A DNA stretch of 46,794 nt from Muribaculaceae bacterium (GCA_029060725.1 JAIDTL010000044.1:1-46794); one strand, 5' to 3'. Positions 24,939 to 35,994 are shown, counted from the stretch's first letter. Made by a program: numbers and translations. Notes: a model not told the origin generated them from the letters alone.

Positions 24939-25673
24939 ACTGCTCATCCCCTTGTCCTCTTCAGGAAGGGAAGACTCAATGGCTTCGCGACATTGTGCCA
25001 TGAGCACCTTAGTATTGAAACCCTTTTCTCCCGGCATGATAGGAGGATGAATTGTGATTGTAATCTTTGTGGGGCGGATATTATAAGTATACCGAGGCAT
25101 TGCCTTGAAAGAACCATCGATTGTGATCGGCACTACAGGGAGTCTGAACTCAGCTGCAAGCATGAAAGCGCCTCGCTTGAAAGGGATCATCTTTCCATCC
25201 CATGAGCGGCTTCCTTCCGGAAAAATCACCAGCGAACGCCCGCTCTGAAGTTTCTTTTCAGTCTCCTCAATAGTATGACGGATATTGGAAATGCTTTGGT
25301 CGTCAACGAAAACGTGTCCAGCCTTCTTGCATGCCCAGCCCACCATAAAGATATCCTCCAATTCCTTTTTCATCATCCAGATGAATTTATGGTTCAGATA
25401 TCCATATATCGACCATATATCGAAGGCTCCTTGATGATTGGCGGTAAAGACGTAAGAAGTGTTCTTATCTATGTTTTCTCTGCCTACCACCTTTACTCTC
25501 ACCCCAGCTATAGCGCAGCAGAATCTACTCCAATAGTGAGCCGGCCAATAACCCCATACTTCCGATTTTCCCAACGAACATCCGATTATGGTGACGATTG
25601 CGGCTATTAAAGTAGCCACCAAAAATATTGGCGCAGCAATCAGCCACTGATAGATTCTATAAAGCACTATCAT
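24912..25673 (-). CDS. plsC: 1-acyl-sn-glycerol-3-phosphate acyltransferase (PlsC-like)
   Basis: A 253-residue membrane acyltransferase that makes phosphatidic acid from lysophosphatidic acid. An N-terminal hydrophobic region (about 10-34) precedes the catalytic motif NHQGAFD (79-85, the NHxxxxD box) and the substrate-binding motif FPEGSRS (151-157), followed by PVVPITIDGS. The usual Ser of NHQS is Gly here. The C-terminal LTIND is encoded by the heptamer array. It lies 39 bp downstream of rprY on the same strand and 33 bp upstream of the ThiE-like gene. Confidence 0.93.
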   Translation of the reverse strand: MIVLYRIYQWLIAAPIFLVATLIAAIVTIIGCSLGKSEVWGYWPAHYWSRFCCAIAGVRVKVVGRENIDKNTSYVFTANHQGAFDIWSIYGYLNHKFIWMMKKELEDIFMVGWACKKAGHVFVDDQSISNIRHTIEETEKKLQSGRSLVIFPEGSRSWDGKMIPFKRGAFMLAAEFRLPVVPITIDGSFKAMPRYTYNIRPTKITITIHPPIMPGEKGFNTKVLMAQCREAIESSLPEEDKGMSSEQRLTIND

Positions 25674-25712
25674 CTTTCAATAGAATTGCAGATCAAAATT
25701 CTAAATTTATTT

Positions 25713-26414
25713 TTACTCTTCAGGCGTCGGGGCAATCAGTTTATATCCTTTGCCATGTATGTTGATGATCTCGATGCTCGGATCCCCTTTGAGGAGTTTG
25801 CGGAGTTTGGTGATATAGACGTCCATTGATCGGGCATTGAAGTAGTTGTCGTCTACCCATATCGTCTTCAGAGCATAGTTTCTCTCCAGAATGTCATTGA
25901 CATGCGAGCAAAGAAGAGCAAGGAGTTCTGATTCCTTGGTAGTCAGCTTTTGGGTTGAATCGCCTGATACAAGCACTTGCTTTTGGGTGTCGAAAGTAAA
26001 CTTTCCTATTCGGAAGAGTGTCACTTCGCGCTCTTTTTTCCCTTTTACTCTACGAAGGATAGCATCTATGCGCACTACGAGTTCCTCCATCGAGAAGGGT
26101 TTGGTGATATAGTCGTCAGCTCCTATCTTGAATCCTTCGAGGACATCATCTTTCAAATTCTTGGCTGTAAGGAATACGATGGGCACTTCTCCATTTACGT
26201 TTCTGATCTCCTGAGCTAATGTGAAACCGTCTTTCTTCGGCATCATGACATCGAGCACACACAGGTCGTACTTTCCTTTAAGGAAGGCTTTGTAGCCCTT
26301 TTCTCCATCAGGGAAAAGGTCGGCATTAAATCCTTTCGCCTGGAGAAACTCTCTCAGGAGCATTCCAAGGTTTTCGTCGTCTTCACAAAGCAGTATTTTA
26401 ATTTTTTCTTCCAT
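25713..26414 (-). CDS. rprY: OmpR-family response regulator RprY
   Basis: A 233-residue response regulator. The receiver domain (about 5-120) has the acidic pocket EDDE (11-14), the phospho-acceptor D55 in CVLDVMMP, and Lys in the YITKPFS loop. The C-terminal winged helix (about 135-230) has TTKESELLALLCSHVND and a recognition region NARSMDVYITKLRK. The whole sequence strongly resembles RprY of Bacteroides fragilis as I remember it, where RprXY was found through its effect on antibiotic sensitivity. It follows the cognate kinase gene by 136 bp. Confidence 0.92.
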   Translation of the reverse strand: MEEKIKILLCEDDENLGMLLREFLQAKGFNADLFPDGEKGYKAFLKGKYDLCVLDVMMPKKDGFTLAQEIRNVNGEVPIVFLTAKNLKDDVLEGFKIGADDYITKPFSMEELVVRIDAILRRVKGKKEREVTLFRIGKFTFDTQKQVLVSGDSTQKLTTKESELLALLCSHVNDILERNYALKTIWVDDNYFNARSMDVYITKLRKLLKGDPSIEIINIHGKGYKLIAPTPEE

Positions 26415-26550
26415 GGCTTATTTTTATTTAAGTATTAAATTAAAATTTTATTTATTTTTTAGTTATTTCAAATTATTCTTATTAGTCTCACGCGACTATA
26501 TAATATTAACGCATGAACTGCAATTTTTCCTTTCGATATGTCAATTTTTT

Positions 26551-28053
26551 TTAATCTTCTTCATCGTCAGGCTTTTTTGCAAGTGGCAATTCTATGGTAA
26601 ATTCCGACCCTTTACCGAGTTCTGACTCTACGCTTATAGTGCCTTTGAAGGCTGTCACCATCCTGTGTACGTATGCCAGTCCGAGTCCGAATCCTTTGAC
26701 ATCGTGGCGGTTGCCGGTATGCACTCTATAGAATTTTTCGAATATCTTCTTCAAGTCTTCTTTTTTCATACCAATGCCGTTGTCGCGGATTTGGATTCTC
26801 AGGCGATTGCCATCAATGTCGGTTGTCTTCACAGTCAATTCCTGTTCTACATCTTCGTTTCGGTATTTCACGGCGTTGTCAAGGAGATTGAATATTACAT
26901 TGGTGAATTGCATCTCATCTACATATACCAACGCTTCGTCTGCATCGTTGATAAAGCTTAAGCTTCCACCAAATCTCTCTACCTTCAACTTGAATGTCGA
27001 CACAACGCTCGCTATAGTTTTGTTGGCATCTACAAGCTTGAAGTTTAGCGCACTGTTGCTGTTGTTTTCAAACACCGACATCTGAAGCACTTTCTCCACC
27101 TGAAAGCGCAGTCGCTTTGACTCTGTATTGATCACTTCCGATATGTGATGCAGCGTCTCGGGTGATTTTCTCACAGAGTCGTCATTGAGCATTTGGGCGG
27201 CAAGTGAGATTGTAGAAATAGGAGTCTTGAGCTCGTGAGTCATGTTGTTGATGAAGTCGGTCTTCATTTCCCCGATTTTCTTCTGTCTGAATGCCAAGAT
27301 CATAGTGAATATGAAGATAGCAAGAAGCAGGATTGTCAGTGCCAAAGTCGGGATCACGAATCTCACTGAAGAGTAAATATAGTTTGCTTTGGTCGGAAAC
27401 TCCACTTTCAATTCATAGTGCGTGCTTGAATTCGGGAAGATTCTTGCTGAGTATATATGTTTTTCAGCGATGTCAGGATCATAATCCGGTGTAGAATATA
27501 TTATGGTGTTGTTGTCAGTTACGGCAAAACTGAATGGCACATCGAGTCCATTGTTGGCCAATTCTACTGTCAGCACTTTTCGAATCGTGTCAGCATCGGC
27601 TCTTTCCAATACCGGTCTTCGGGCTCCGTCATAAAGTATCGAAAGAATGACTTCGTTCAAAAGTCCTCGCTGATAGACGTATTGTTCCCAAATAGCTTCC
27701 TGTAGTTGCTGATAGCGTTTTTCTATCTTGTCGGTAGGATGCCTGAAGGATATTGCTGGTTTCTTCCCCGGCTGAGGGATAGGGAATAATTCTTCAGTCG
27801 TGAGAAACTCAGAAGCCTCATCATTGTCATCATCGTAAGAATTTAGCATCTTGATGTCCTGCTCCAGGAAATGCATGGTCTCCCTGCGTTCAAGCAGACC
27901 GGCAGTGCCATATATTGACCGCATGACTCCTTCGGAAAACTGGGACTCACGCATCTTCACCATATTTTCCAGATACGTGATCTGAAAATATAGCAAAGAG
28001 CAGAACGTGATACCCATCACTATTGTCAGAAGCCAAATTATAGATTTTTTCAT
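26551..28053 (-). CDS. rprX: sensor histidine kinase RprX
   Basis: A 500-residue membrane kinase. One membrane helix lies at about 5-25 and another at about 232-254, enclosing a periplasmic sensor of about 205 residues with no recognisable domain. The cytoplasmic part has the H-box with phospho-acceptor H273 in NNMTHELKTPIS, then N-box (NLLDNAVKYRN), G1 (IRDNGIGM), F-box and G2 (GFGLGLAYV). It is placed directly upstream of rprY, its likely partner. The signal is unknown. Confidence 0.9.
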   Translation of the reverse strand: MKKSIIWLLTIVMGITFCSLLYFQITYLENMVKMRESQFSEGVMRSIYGTAGLLERRETMHFLEQDIKMLNSYDDDNDEASEFLTTEELFPIPQPGKKPAISFRHPTDKIEKRYQQLQEAIWEQYVYQRGLLNEVILSILYDGARRPVLERADADTIRKVLTVELANNGLDVPFSFAVTDNNTIIYSTPDYDPDIAEKHIYSARIFPNSSTHYELKVEFPTKANYIYSSVRFVIPTLALTILLLAIFIFTMILAFRQKKIGEMKTDFINNMTHELKTPISTISLAAQMLNDDSVRKSPETLHHISEVINTESKRLRFQVEKVLQMSVFENNSNSALNFKLVDANKTIASVVSTFKLKVERFGGSLSFINDADEALVYVDEMQFTNVIFNLLDNAVKYRNEDVEQELTVKTTDIDGNRLRIQIRDNGIGMKKEDLKKIFEKFYRVHTGNRHDVKGFGLGLAYVHRMVTAFKGTISVESELGKGSEFTIELPLAKKPDDEED

Positions 28054-28270
28054 AAATTTTAATGTCTATTTCAGATTTTTCAAAAAATTAACACTCTCGC
28101 CCCTCCAAGAGTTCAATTCCCCTCCAAAATAGCTACCGAAAATCTTTACCGATATCCCTATACTCCCCAGTGTCTATCTATGTAAATGAAAAAATGTACA
28201 TCTATTAGGCATTTGCAATAAATATTGATTTTTTTCGTTAAACTTTTATGGGTATATAAAAAACAACCTA

Positions 28271-28278
28271 TAATTTTG
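28271..28278 (+). promoter_or_regulatory. probable -7 element of the clostripain-like gene
   Basis: A perfect TAATTTTG lies 45 bases upstream of the start codon, within the 270-bp divergent region shared with rprX. The upstream element at the right spacing is only TTTT (28244-28247). The rest of the divergent region is A/T-rich and shows no other clear site. Confidence 0.5.
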
Positions 28279-28323
28279 TAACTCCATAATCTAAGTCATA
28301 CTTTGCGAGACTAAATATAATAT

Positions 28324-29496
28324 ATGAATAAAATACTAAATTTACTCTTTGCTACTATCTTTATCTTTGCTTTCTCTTCATGCGACGATAATAAATTCAA
28401 AGAACCGGATGCTCATAAGACGAAGCGAACGGTGCTGATATATGCGGTGGCTTCCAATAATCTTTCTTCATATCTTATAGCTGATAAGAATGAGATGATT
28501 CAGGCGGCTCCTGACGTTGCCGGACTTGGCAAGGATGTTAGGATTTTACTCTATAGTGTGGCTTCCCAGTCGGCTACAGAGGCAACTCTTGCCGAGCTTG
28601 CTCAAGATTCTTCCGGCAACTGGGATTTTGTTGAGATTAAAAGCTATGACCGCAATACTTTTTCAACAGACCCTGTCAGGATGAACGAAGTCTTCAGTGA
28701 TCTGCGCAAAGAAGCAGAGGCAGAGAATTATGGACTTATCCTTTGGTCGCACGGCACCGGATGGGTCCCCAATTTCACCGAACACGTGGTGCCACAAGGA
28801 TTGCAGAAAAGCTATGGGCTTGATAAGTATCAAGGTGTCACTGACTATTGCGACATTGATGAACTTTCCAGTGCAATTCCGGACCGCATGTTTGATTATG
28901 TTTGGTTTGACCTCTGCTACATGATGGGGGTGGAGGTGGTCTATCAACTCCGAAATAAATGTGATTATATAGGAGGTTATCCTACGGAAGACTGGAGCCC
29001 CGGCATGAATTATGAGACTACACTCCCGATGCTTGCAGCTCCCACCCCTAATCTTGTGGGGGTAGGAAAGGCTTTCTATGACTATTACAACGATCAAAGA
29101 TTGGCTGTGACCGTGACAGTCATGAAAACGGATGGTCTTGAGAATTTAGCTCAGGCTGCTGCAGATATTTATGAATATGGCACTCGTCCCAAATCCGTAC
29201 AAGGTCTACAAAACTACAGCCGTCTCAGCACCGGCATGTATGATTTCGGTCAGTTCACAAAGAAATATCTTGACATGTCTGATCCAAAGTCAAAAGAACT
29301 CTCAGATGCTCTTGACAATGCACTCGCTGACATCACTCTCTATGCCGGCTGTTCAACAAAGAATTTCAATGGTACCAACAATGCCTTCGATCCCTCCATT
29401 TATTCCGGACTGTCTTGCCATTTCCCCGGATCCTCCAATGCTAAGGCGGAGACATACTACAATACTCTCGATTGGACACAAAGAGTAAATCCCTAA
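28324..29496 (+). CDS. clostripain-like (C11) cysteine protease lipoprotein
   Basis: A 390-residue lipoprotein (Cys 20 in FAFSSC) of peptidase family C11. The catalytic dyad is visible: H143 in LILWSHGTGW and C198 in VWFDLCYMMGVEVVYQL. Family enzymes cut after Arg or Lys, and the Bacteroides fragilis relative fragipain activates the BFT toxin. It should be surface or periplasm facing. No neighbouring substrate protein is obvious. It is the first plus-strand gene and is transcribed divergently from rprX. Confidence 0.88.
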   Translation: MNKILNLLFATIFIFAFSSCDDNKFKEPDAHKTKRTVLIYAVASNNLSSYLIADKNEMIQAAPDVAGLGKDVRILLYSVASQSATEATLAELAQDSSGNWDFVEIKSYDRNTFSTDPVRMNEVFSDLRKEAEAENYGLILWSHGTGWVPNFTEHVVPQGLQKSYGLDKYQGVTDYCDIDELSSAIPDRMFDYVWFDLCYMMGVEVVYQLRNKCDYIGGYPTEDWSPGMNYETTLPMLAAPTPNLVGVGKAFYDYYNDQRLAVTVTVMKTDGLENLAQAAADIYEYGTRPKSVQGLQNYSRLSTGMYDFGQFTKKYLDMSDPKSKELSDALDNALADITLYAGCSTKNFNGTNNAFDPSIYSGLSCHFPGSSNAKAETYYNTLDWTQRVNP

Positions 29497-29524
29497 GTTT
29501 TTTTCAAAAATGAAGCAAGATTAA

Positions 29525-29555
29525 TTCGCAATCTGAGATTTTTTTCGTAATTTTG
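29525..29555 (+). promoter_or_regulatory. probable promoter of lepA
   Basis: TAATTTTG (29548-29555) is preceded after 19 bases by TTCG (29525-29528), one mismatch from TTTG. The lepA start codon is 20 bases after the -7 element, so the leader is very short. Confidence 0.55.
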
Positions 29556-29575
29556 TGGCTAATTCGCATTTTAAT

Positions 29576-31363
29576 ATGAAAAATATCCGCAATTTCTGCA
29601 TCATAGCTCATATCGACCACGGCAAATCTACCCTTGCCGACCGACTCCTCGAACGCACTAATACAATAGCTGCCAAAGACATGGAGGCACAGGTGCTCGA
29701 CGACATGGATCTCGAACGCGAACGCGGCATCACAATCAAAAGTCACGCTATCCAGATGGACTATAATCTGGATGGCGAACACTATACTCTAAATCTTATT
29801 GATACCCCGGGACACGTGGATTTCTCCTACGAAGTTTCTCGCTCCATTGCTGCTTGTGAAGGGGCGCTTCTCATCGTAGATGGAAGTCAGGGCATTCAGG
29901 CACAGACAATTTCAAACCTATATATGGCGATCGACAATAATCTGGAGATTATTCCCGTCATCAACAAGTGCGACCTTGAAAGCGCCAATCCGGATGAAGT
30001 GGAAGATCAGATTGTCGACCTTCTCGGTTGCGACCGCTCAGAGATCATACGTGCTTCCGGAAAGACCGGTATGGGGGTGGATGAAATTCTAAAGGCTATA
30101 GTAGAACGTGTCCCTGCTCCCAAGGGAGATCCCGAGGCTCCTCTACAGGCCCTCATCTTTGACTCCGTCTTCAATCCATTCCGCGGAATCATTGCTTACT
30201 TCAAGATAGTAAACGGCACTATTCATACTGATGATTTTGTGAAGTTTGTCAGCACCGGCAAGGAGTATCACGCTGATGAGATCGGAGTGTTGAAGCTTGA
30301 TCTTTCTCCGCGTAAAGAACTTTCGGCAGGCAATGTGGGATACATAATTTCGGGCATAAAAACTTCGAAGGAAGTAAAGGTAGGAGATACAATCACTCAT
30401 GTCAATCGTCCTTGTGATAAGGCAATTGAAGGTTTTGAGGAAGTAAAACCTATGGTATTCGCCGGTGTATATCCAATTGATCCTGAAGATTTCGAAAATC
30501 TTAGAGCTTCGCTCGAAAAACTCCAGCTCAATGATGCTTCCCTTACATTCCAACCGGAATCATCGGCTGCTCTCGGTTTCGGTTTCCGCTGCGGATTCCT
30601 CGGTCTGCTTCACATGGAGATTATTCAAGAGCGTCTTGGCAGAGAGTTTAATATGGATGTCATCACCACCGTCCCCAACGTATCCTATTTTGTCTATGAC
30701 AAGAAGGGCAATAAGATTGAGGTGCATAATCCGTCCGGTCTTCCAGACCCAACACTTATTGACCATATCGAAGAACCATATATACGAGCTACTGTCATCA
30801 CTGCAGCTGAGTTTATCGGTCCTATTATGACTCTATGTCTTGGAAAAAGAGGTGAACTCATCAAACAAGAGTATATCTCCGGCAATCGAATGGAGATCAC
30901 TTTCGATATGCCGCTCGGCGAAATCGTGATTGACTTCTACGACAAATTAAAGTCAATCTCAAAAGGATATGCCAGCTTTGACTATCATATCCACGATTTT
31001 CGCCCATCGAATCTTGTAAAACTCGACATCCTTCTGAATGGCGAGAGTGTCGATGCACTCTCTACTTTAACTCATGCAGACAATTCCGTTAAGTTTGGAA
31101 GAAGAATGTGTGAAAAACTCAAGGAGCTCATACCGCGCCAGCAATTTGACATAGCTATTCAAGCAGCAATCGGCACAAAGGTCATAGCGCGTGAGACAGT
31201 GAAAGCTGTCCGCAAGGATGTGACTGCCAAGTGCTATGGCGGCGACATAAGCCGTAAGCGCAAGCTCCTCGAAAAACAGAAAGAAGGTAAAAAACGTATG
31301 AAGCAGATCGGTAGGGTAGAGGTGCCACAAAAAGCCTTCCTTGCCGTGCTCAAACTTGACTGA
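29576..31363 (+). CDS. lepA: elongation factor 4 (LepA)
   Basis: A 595-residue ribosome-associated GTPase. The start at 29576 ([20 protein letters not shown]) matches the family; a longer frame begins inside the promoter. G1 is [10 protein letters not shown]3 is DTPGHVDF with the catalytic His, and G4 is NKCD. The LepA-specific C-terminal domain ends in [20 protein letters not shown] and [16 protein letters not shown]4 acts in translation initiation and elongation, especially under ionic stress. Confidence 0.97.
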   Translation: MKNIRNFCIIAHIDHGKSTLADRLLERTNTIAAKDMEAQVLDDMDLERERGITIKSHAIQMDYNLDGEHYTLNLIDTPGHVDFSYEVSRSIAACEGALLIVDGSQGIQAQTISNLYMAIDNNLEIIPVINKCDLESANPDEVEDQIVDLLGCDRSEIIRASGKTGMGVDEILKAIVERVPAPKGDPEAPLQALIFDSVFNPFRGIIAYFKIVNGTIHTDDFVKFVSTGKEYHADEIGVLKLDLSPRKELSAGNVGYIISGIKTSKEVKVGDTITHVNRPCDKAIEGFEEVKPMVFAGVYPIDPEDFENLRASLEKLQLNDASLTFQPESSAALGFGFRCGFLGLLHMEIIQERLGREFNMDVITTVPNVSYFVYDKKGNKIEVHNPSGLPDPTLIDHIEEPYIRATVITAAEFIGPIMTLCLGKRGELIKQEYISGNRMEITFDMPLGEIVIDFYDKLKSISKGYASFDYHIHDFRPSNLVKLDILLNGESVDALSTLTHADNSVKFGRRMCEKLKELIPRQQFDIAIQAAIGTKVIARETVKAVRKDVTAKCYGGDISRKRKLLEKQKEGKKRMKQIGRVEVPQKAFLAVLKLD

Positions 31364-31464
31364 CTCTACCTCTCTCCTCAAAATTATCCTTTTCTACATT
31401 CTTTAAAGAATTATTTTGAAAATCTCTTAAATCTTCTAAAATTCTGCTATCATAAACCGATTTA

Positions 31465-31496
31465 TTTGCATAGTACCCATTTTTTTTGTAATTTTG
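31465..31496 (+). promoter_or_regulatory. Bacteroidota-type promoter of glycogen synthase
   Basis: TTTG (31465-31468) and TAATTTTG (31489-31496) are separated by exactly 20 bases, a perfect consensus. The start codon is 55 bases downstream. It probably also drives the phosphorylase gene. Confidence 0.75.
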
Positions 31497-31551
31497 CACC
31501 CACAAAGGAAATACCCCGGTTTATGTACTATCCCGGGAATATGCATGCGAT

Positions 31552-33342
31552 ATGAAAAAAGAACAAAAGTCACTCTCCTCAAAAAAGGCTGTCAAGGCTG
31601 CCAAAGCTGCCGACAAGCCAGTGAAAGGTAAAGGTAAAAAGACTGTGAATGAGCCATGTGATGGCTTTCCCAGCAAATTGCTTTTCGAGACAAGTTGGGA
31701 AGTTTGCAATAAAATCGGCGGTATATATACCGTTCTTTCCACAAAAGCTCGCGTCCTTAAAGAGCAGTTTGGCGATAATCTGATATTCATTGGTCCCGAT
31801 GTTTGGACTGATGAGACTCCATCCCCCTATTTTAAAGAATCAAAGACTCTTCTGAAGTCTGCACATAAACTTACTCTCCCTCATGGAATCTCAATGCGTG
31901 TAGGGCGTTGGGATATTCCTGGTTCCCCTATTGTAGTGCTAATCAAATTTGACGGTATCTATCCGCTCCTCAATGATATTTATGGTGAAATGTGGCGCAT
32001 GTTTGGCGTTGATTCCCTTCATTGCTACGGCGATTATCCTGAGGGGTGTGCTTTCGGAGTGGCTGCGGCAATCACTATGGAGGCTCTGTCCAATCATCTT
32101 GGTGCCGAAGACACAAATGTCCTCGCTCATTTCAATGAGTGGACTACAGGAATGGGTCTTCTTTGGCTACGCAAGATTATGCCTGAAGCAGCCAGCCTTT
32201 TCACTACTCATGCTACATCTATAGGGCGTTCCATCTGTGGCAACGGCAAGAATCTATATGAGTATTTCACCGGATATAATGGCGACCAGATGGCGCGCGA
32301 ACTCAACATGGAGGCTAAGCACTCCGTGGAGAAGGCTGCAGCTATTAATGCCGACTGCTTCACGGCTGTCAGCTCCCTTACAGCCGATGAATGTGCTCAA
32401 CTCCTTGACAAACGTCCGGAAGTTGTTACTCCCAATGGCTTTGAACCGGACTTTGTGCCCTCAAAACGCACTTACACCATGCTCCGCAATGCCGGAAGAA
32501 GACGCCTTCTCGATATAGCTGAGAAGATGACGGGAAAGAAATGGAGCGAAGACACTCTGATCATTGCTACATCAGGAAGAAATGAATACCGAAACAAGGG
32601 TCTTGACGTGTTTCTCGACAGTATGGCAGAACTATCAAGGACCGGGGCTGCCGCTCGCCGTGATATCCTCTCCCTCGTGCTCGTGCCGGCTTGGGTAAAG
32701 GAGCCTAATGGAGAACTCCTTATAGATATGTATCAGAGCGGTGAACTAAATGTCAACCCCGACTATCTTACTCATCGCCTCAACAATGAGGATTCTGATC
32801 CTGCTTGTCGTCGCATTGGTCAACTCCAATGGGATGGTCAGTTGGCGGGTAATGGCCAAGTAAAGACTATATTCATTCCTTGTTATCTTGATGGTGCTGA
32901 CGGAATTGTCAACATTTCTTACTACGATATCCTTCCAGCCCTTGATATAACAGTGTTTGCATCCTACTACGAACCATGGGGTTACACTCCACTTGAAAGC
33001 ATAGCTTTCGGAGTCCCGACAGTCACAACCGACAAGTCCGGTTTTGGTCAATGGGTAGAATCGGATGTAGCGTGCCAAAAGATTGACTCCCCAATAGAAT
33101 CTCTGACTAAGTCCGGTGTAGTAGTCGCTCCTCGCAACGACAATAGCTATTGGGACACTGTAAAGGCTATCGCCCACACTATTGAGGCTTTCTCCGGTGC
33201 TGACAAGAAGACAGTAGAGGCTTGCTCAAATGCAGCTTCCGCTACCGCAGCTCTCGCAGATTGGAAACTTTTCATCTCAAAATATGATGAGGCTTTTCAT
33301 ATAGCAGAGCATAACCGCAATAAAAGACTAAAAGAAAATTAG
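31552..33342 (+). CDS. glycogen synthase, eukaryote-like GT3 type
   Basis: A 596-residue glycosyltransferase that extends alpha-1,4-glucan from a nucleotide-glucose donor. A Lys/Ala-rich tail of about 30 residues precedes the GT-B fold, which opens with LLFETSWEVCNKIGGIYTVL (KIGG donor motif at 54-57). The C-terminal donor site reads SYYEPWGYTPLES, then FGVPTVTTDKSGFG, which is very close to yeast and animal glycogen synthases (GT3) and unlike bacterial GlgA (GT5). GT3-like enzymes are usual in Bacteroidales. The phosphorylase gene follows after 90 bp, giving a synthesis/breakdown pair. Which nucleotide sugar is used cannot be read. Confidence 0.9.
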   Translation: MKKEQKSLSSKKAVKAAKAADKPVKGKGKKTVNEPCDGFPSKLLFETSWEVCNKIGGIYTVLSTKARVLKEQFGDNLIFIGPDVWTDETPSPYFKESKTLLKSAHKLTLPHGISMRVGRWDIPGSPIVVLIKFDGIYPLLNDIYGEMWRMFGVDSLHCYGDYPEGCAFGVAAAITMEALSNHLGAEDTNVLAHFNEWTTGMGLLWLRKIMPEAASLFTTHATSIGRSICGNGKNLYEYFTGYNGDQMARELNMEAKHSVEKAAAINADCFTAVSSLTADECAQLLDKRPEVVTPNGFEPDFVPSKRTYTMLRNAGRRRLLDIAEKMTGKKWSEDTLIIATSGRNEYRNKGLDVFLDSMAELSRTGAAARRDILSLVLVPAWVKEPNGELLIDMYQSGELNVNPDYLTHRLNNEDSDPACRRIGQLQWDGQLAGNGQVKTIFIPCYLDGADGIVNISYYDILPALDITVFASYYEPWGYTPLESIAFGVPTVTTDKSGFGQWVESDVACQKIDSPIESLTKSGVVVAPRNDNSYWDTVKAIAHTIEAFSGADKKTVEACSNAASATAALADWKLFISKYDEAFHIAEHNRNKRLKEN

Positions 33343-33383
33343 ACTTATTTGACTAATTAGACTAATCGGACTAATTAGACTAA
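33339..33383 (+). repeat. nonamer array (TTAGACTAA) across the glycogen synthase stop codon
   Basis: Five 9-bp units (TTAGACTTA, TTTGACTAA, TTAGACTAA, TCGGACTAA, TTAGACTAA) run from 33339 to 33383. The first contains the stop codon of glycogen synthase (33340-33342). The words resemble those of the 18-bp array at 9031-9160. It occupies half of the gap before the phosphorylase gene. Confidence 0.8.
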
Positions 33384-33432
33384 AACTAATAAGATAAAAT
33401 AAGAAAGAAATAAAACTAAATAGATAATATTT

Positions 33433-35994
33433 ATGAAACTTCAAGTAAGCAACACCAACCAGCCCCAGTGGCACAATATGGTGGTATCTAATTCTCTCCC
33501 CAAGAAGCTTCGTCCACTTGAGGAACTCTCCAAAAACCTCTGGTGGGTTTGGAACAGCGAGGGCAAAAACCTCTTCCGCGACCTTGACCATGATCTATGG
33601 CGCAACACAGGTGAGAACCCTGTAATGCTCCTGCAGCAGCTCAGCTACGAAAGATTGCAGGAAATTCAAAATGATAAGCAATGGTTAGACCGTATCGAAA
33701 TGGTATATAAGTCTTTCCAGGACTATATGAAGCAGCCTATGCGCAACGACCTTCCTTCTATATCTTATTTCTCTATGGAATATGGTCTTTGCTCTTGCCT
33801 CAAAATTTATTCGGGCGGTCTTGGTGTGCTCGCCGGCGACTACATCAAGCAGGCTTCAGACTCCCGTATCAACATGACTGCGGTCGGCTTCCTTTATCGT
33901 TATGGCTATTTCCAGCAGAGCCTCAGTATCGATGGCCAACAGATCGCTAACTACGAACCCCAGAACTTTGATCAACTCCCAATTGAGGCTGTGCTCGGAG
34001 AGGATGGCCAGCCAATGATACTCGAAGTCCCATATCCAGGTCGTATCATCTACTGCCACGTTTGGCGTGTAAATGTTGGTCGCATGAAGCTTTACCTTCT
34101 CGACACTGACTTCGATATGAATTCTGAGTTTGATCGCCCTATCACTCACAAGCTCTATGGCGGTGACTGGGAAAACCGTATCAAACAAGAGTATCTTCTC
34201 GGTATCGGTGGTATCTATATGCTCAATAAACTTGGCATCCACACTGATATTTATCACGCCAATGAGGGTCACGCTGCGCTTCTCAACCTACAGCGTCTTG
34301 TGGAATATGTTCAGAACGATCATCTTCCATTCAACGTAGCTCTCGAAGTGGTGCGCGCAAGCTCCCTTTATACTGTTCACACACCGGTTCCTGCCGGCCA
34401 CGACTATTTCGATGAAGGTCTCTTCGGCAAGTATATGGGTGAGTATCCTGCAAAACTTGGTATTTCTTGGCAGGATCTTATGAATATGGGTCGCGAAAAT
34501 CCGGACAGCAACGAAAAATTCTCCATGAGCGTGTTTGCTCTCAATACTTGTCAGGAAGCCAACGGCGTAAGCTGGCTGCATGGAGAAGTTTCCAAGAAGA
34601 TGTTCGCCGGTGTTTGGAAAGGATATGATCCGGCAGAGAGCCATGTAGGTTATGTGACCAACGGAGTGCACATGCCAACTTGGGCTGCTACTGAATGGAA
34701 GGAGTTCTATGGCGAGAAACTCGGTCAGCAAGTGTTTGAAGACCAGAGCAACCCGGAAGCATGGAAGGGTATCTTCAAAGTTGGTGATGACGAGATCTGG
34801 AATATGCGTATGACTCTTAAGAACAAGTTTATCAACTTCGTTCGTAAGGACTTCCGCGAAAAGTGGCTACGCAATCAGGGTGATCCATCTGCAGTAATGC
34901 AGATTATGGATAAGATCAATCCAAACGCACTTATCTTTGGTTTCGCTCGTCGTTTCGCTACATATAAGCGTGCTCACCTTCTTTTCAACGACCTCGATCG
35001 TCTGGCTAAGATTGTCAACAACGAACAGCGCCCCGTGCAGTTCATATTCTCCGGTAAGGCTCACCCTGCCGACGGAGCAGGACAGGGCTTGATCAAGCAT
35101 ATCATGGAGATCAGCCGTATGCCTCAGTTCCTCGGAAAGATTATCTTCCTCGAAGACTACAATATGATCGTGGCTAAGCGCCTTGTGACCGGTGTCGACG
35201 TATGGCTAAACTTCCCGACTCGTCCGCTCGAGGCTTCCGGTACTTCTGGCGAAAAGGCTGAGATGAATGGTGTGCTCAACTTCTCAGTGCTCGATGGATG
35301 GTGGTATGAAGGATATAAGTTTGATGAGCAGGCAGGTTGGGCGCTTACTGAAAAGCGTACTTTCACCGATCAAGCTCAGCAGGATAAACTTGATGCCGCT
35401 ACTATCTACTCTATGCTTGAAAACGAGATTATCCCTCTCTACTATGACAAGAACTACAAGGGATACTCTCCGGAATGGATCCAGTATATCAAGCGCTCTA
35501 TCGGCAACATCGCTCCTCACTTCACTATGAAGCGTCAGCTTGACGACTACATCTCTCGTTTCTACGAGCCGGAAGCTAAGCGTGCAGCTGAATTGAAGGC
35601 TCATGATTTCGCAAAGGCTCGTGAGATCGTTGCATGGAAAGAGACTGTAGCTTCCAAATGGGATCAGATTGAAGTGCTCGCAGTAGATTACAACGAGAGC
35701 GTCAACAATACTTACCATACCGGCAGCGACTTCACCGTGAAGTGCACACTCGACACTAAGGGTCTCGGCGATTCAATCGGCGTAGAACTCGTCAGCTACA
35801 AGGAGCATGACGGAGTCTCTGATTTCGCTGGAACTAAGCAGCTGAAGGTGGTAGCTCATAACGGCTCAATCGTTAGCTACGAACTCGATGAGAAACTTAC
35901 AGATGCTGCAACTTATCGCTATGCACTCCGTATGTATCCGAAAAATCCGATGCTCCCTCACCGCATGGACTTCGCCTACGTACGCTGGCTCTAA
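33433..35994 (+). CDS. glgP: alpha-glucan phosphorylase (GT35)
   Basis: An 853-residue pyridoxal-phosphate enzyme of the bacterial/archaeal alpha-glucan phosphorylase subfamily, releasing glucose-1-phosphate from glycogen or maltodextrin. The PLP lysine is K608 in [12 protein letters not shown]. Other conserved parts are the [14 protein letters not shown] N-terminus ([20 protein letters not shown]), NEGHAALL and [16 protein letters not shown]. An extra C-terminal beta domain of about 110 residues follows the catalytic part. It lies downstream of glycogen synthase on the same strand. Confidence 0.94.
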   Translation: MKLQVSNTNQPQWHNMVVSNSLPKKLRPLEELSKNLWWVWNSEGKNLFRDLDHDLWRNTGENPVMLLQQLSYERLQEIQNDKQWLDRIEMVYKSFQDYMKQPMRNDLPSISYFSMEYGLCSCLKIYSGGLGVLAGDYIKQASDSRINMTAVGFLYRYGYFQQSLSIDGQQIANYEPQNFDQLPIEAVLGEDGQPMILEVPYPGRIIYCHVWRVNVGRMKLYLLDTDFDMNSEFDRPITHKLYGGDWENRIKQEYLLGIGGIYMLNKLGIHTDIYHANEGHAALLNLQRLVEYVQNDHLPFNVALEVVRASSLYTVHTPVPAGHDYFDEGLFGKYMGEYPAKLGISWQDLMNMGRENPDSNEKFSMSVFALNTCQEANGVSWLHGEVSKKMFAGVWKGYDPAESHVGYVTNGVHMPTWAATEWKEFYGEKLGQQVFEDQSNPEAWKGIFKVGDDEIWNMRMTLKNKFINFVRKDFREKWLRNQGDPSAVMQIMDKINPNALIFGFARRFATYKRAHLLFNDLDRLAKIVNNEQRPVQFIFSGKAHPADGAGQGLIKHIMEISRMPQFLGKIIFLEDYNMIVAKRLVTGVDVWLNFPTRPLEASGTSGEKAEMNGVLNFSVLDGWWYEGYKFDEQAGWALTEKRTFTDQAQQDKLDAATIYSMLENEIIPLYYDKNYKGYSPEWIQYIKRSIGNIAPHFTMKRQLDDYISRFYEPEAKRAAELKAHDFAKAREIVAWKETVASKWDQIEVLAVDYNESVNNTYHTGSDFTVKCTLDTKGLGDSIGVELVSYKEHDGVSDFAGTKQLKVVAHNGSIVSYELDEKLTDAATYRYALRMYPKNPMLPHRMDFAYVRWL

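Noticed and set aside
28054-28323. Possible replication origin at the switch from minus- to plus-strand genes
   Set aside because: The strand switch alone is weak. No dnaA, DnaA-box cluster or origin-linked gene is visible, and I could not compute GC skew.
29555-29575. Upstream start for lepA giving seven more residues
   Set aside because: It begins inside the -7 promoter element, and family members start at MKNIRNF.
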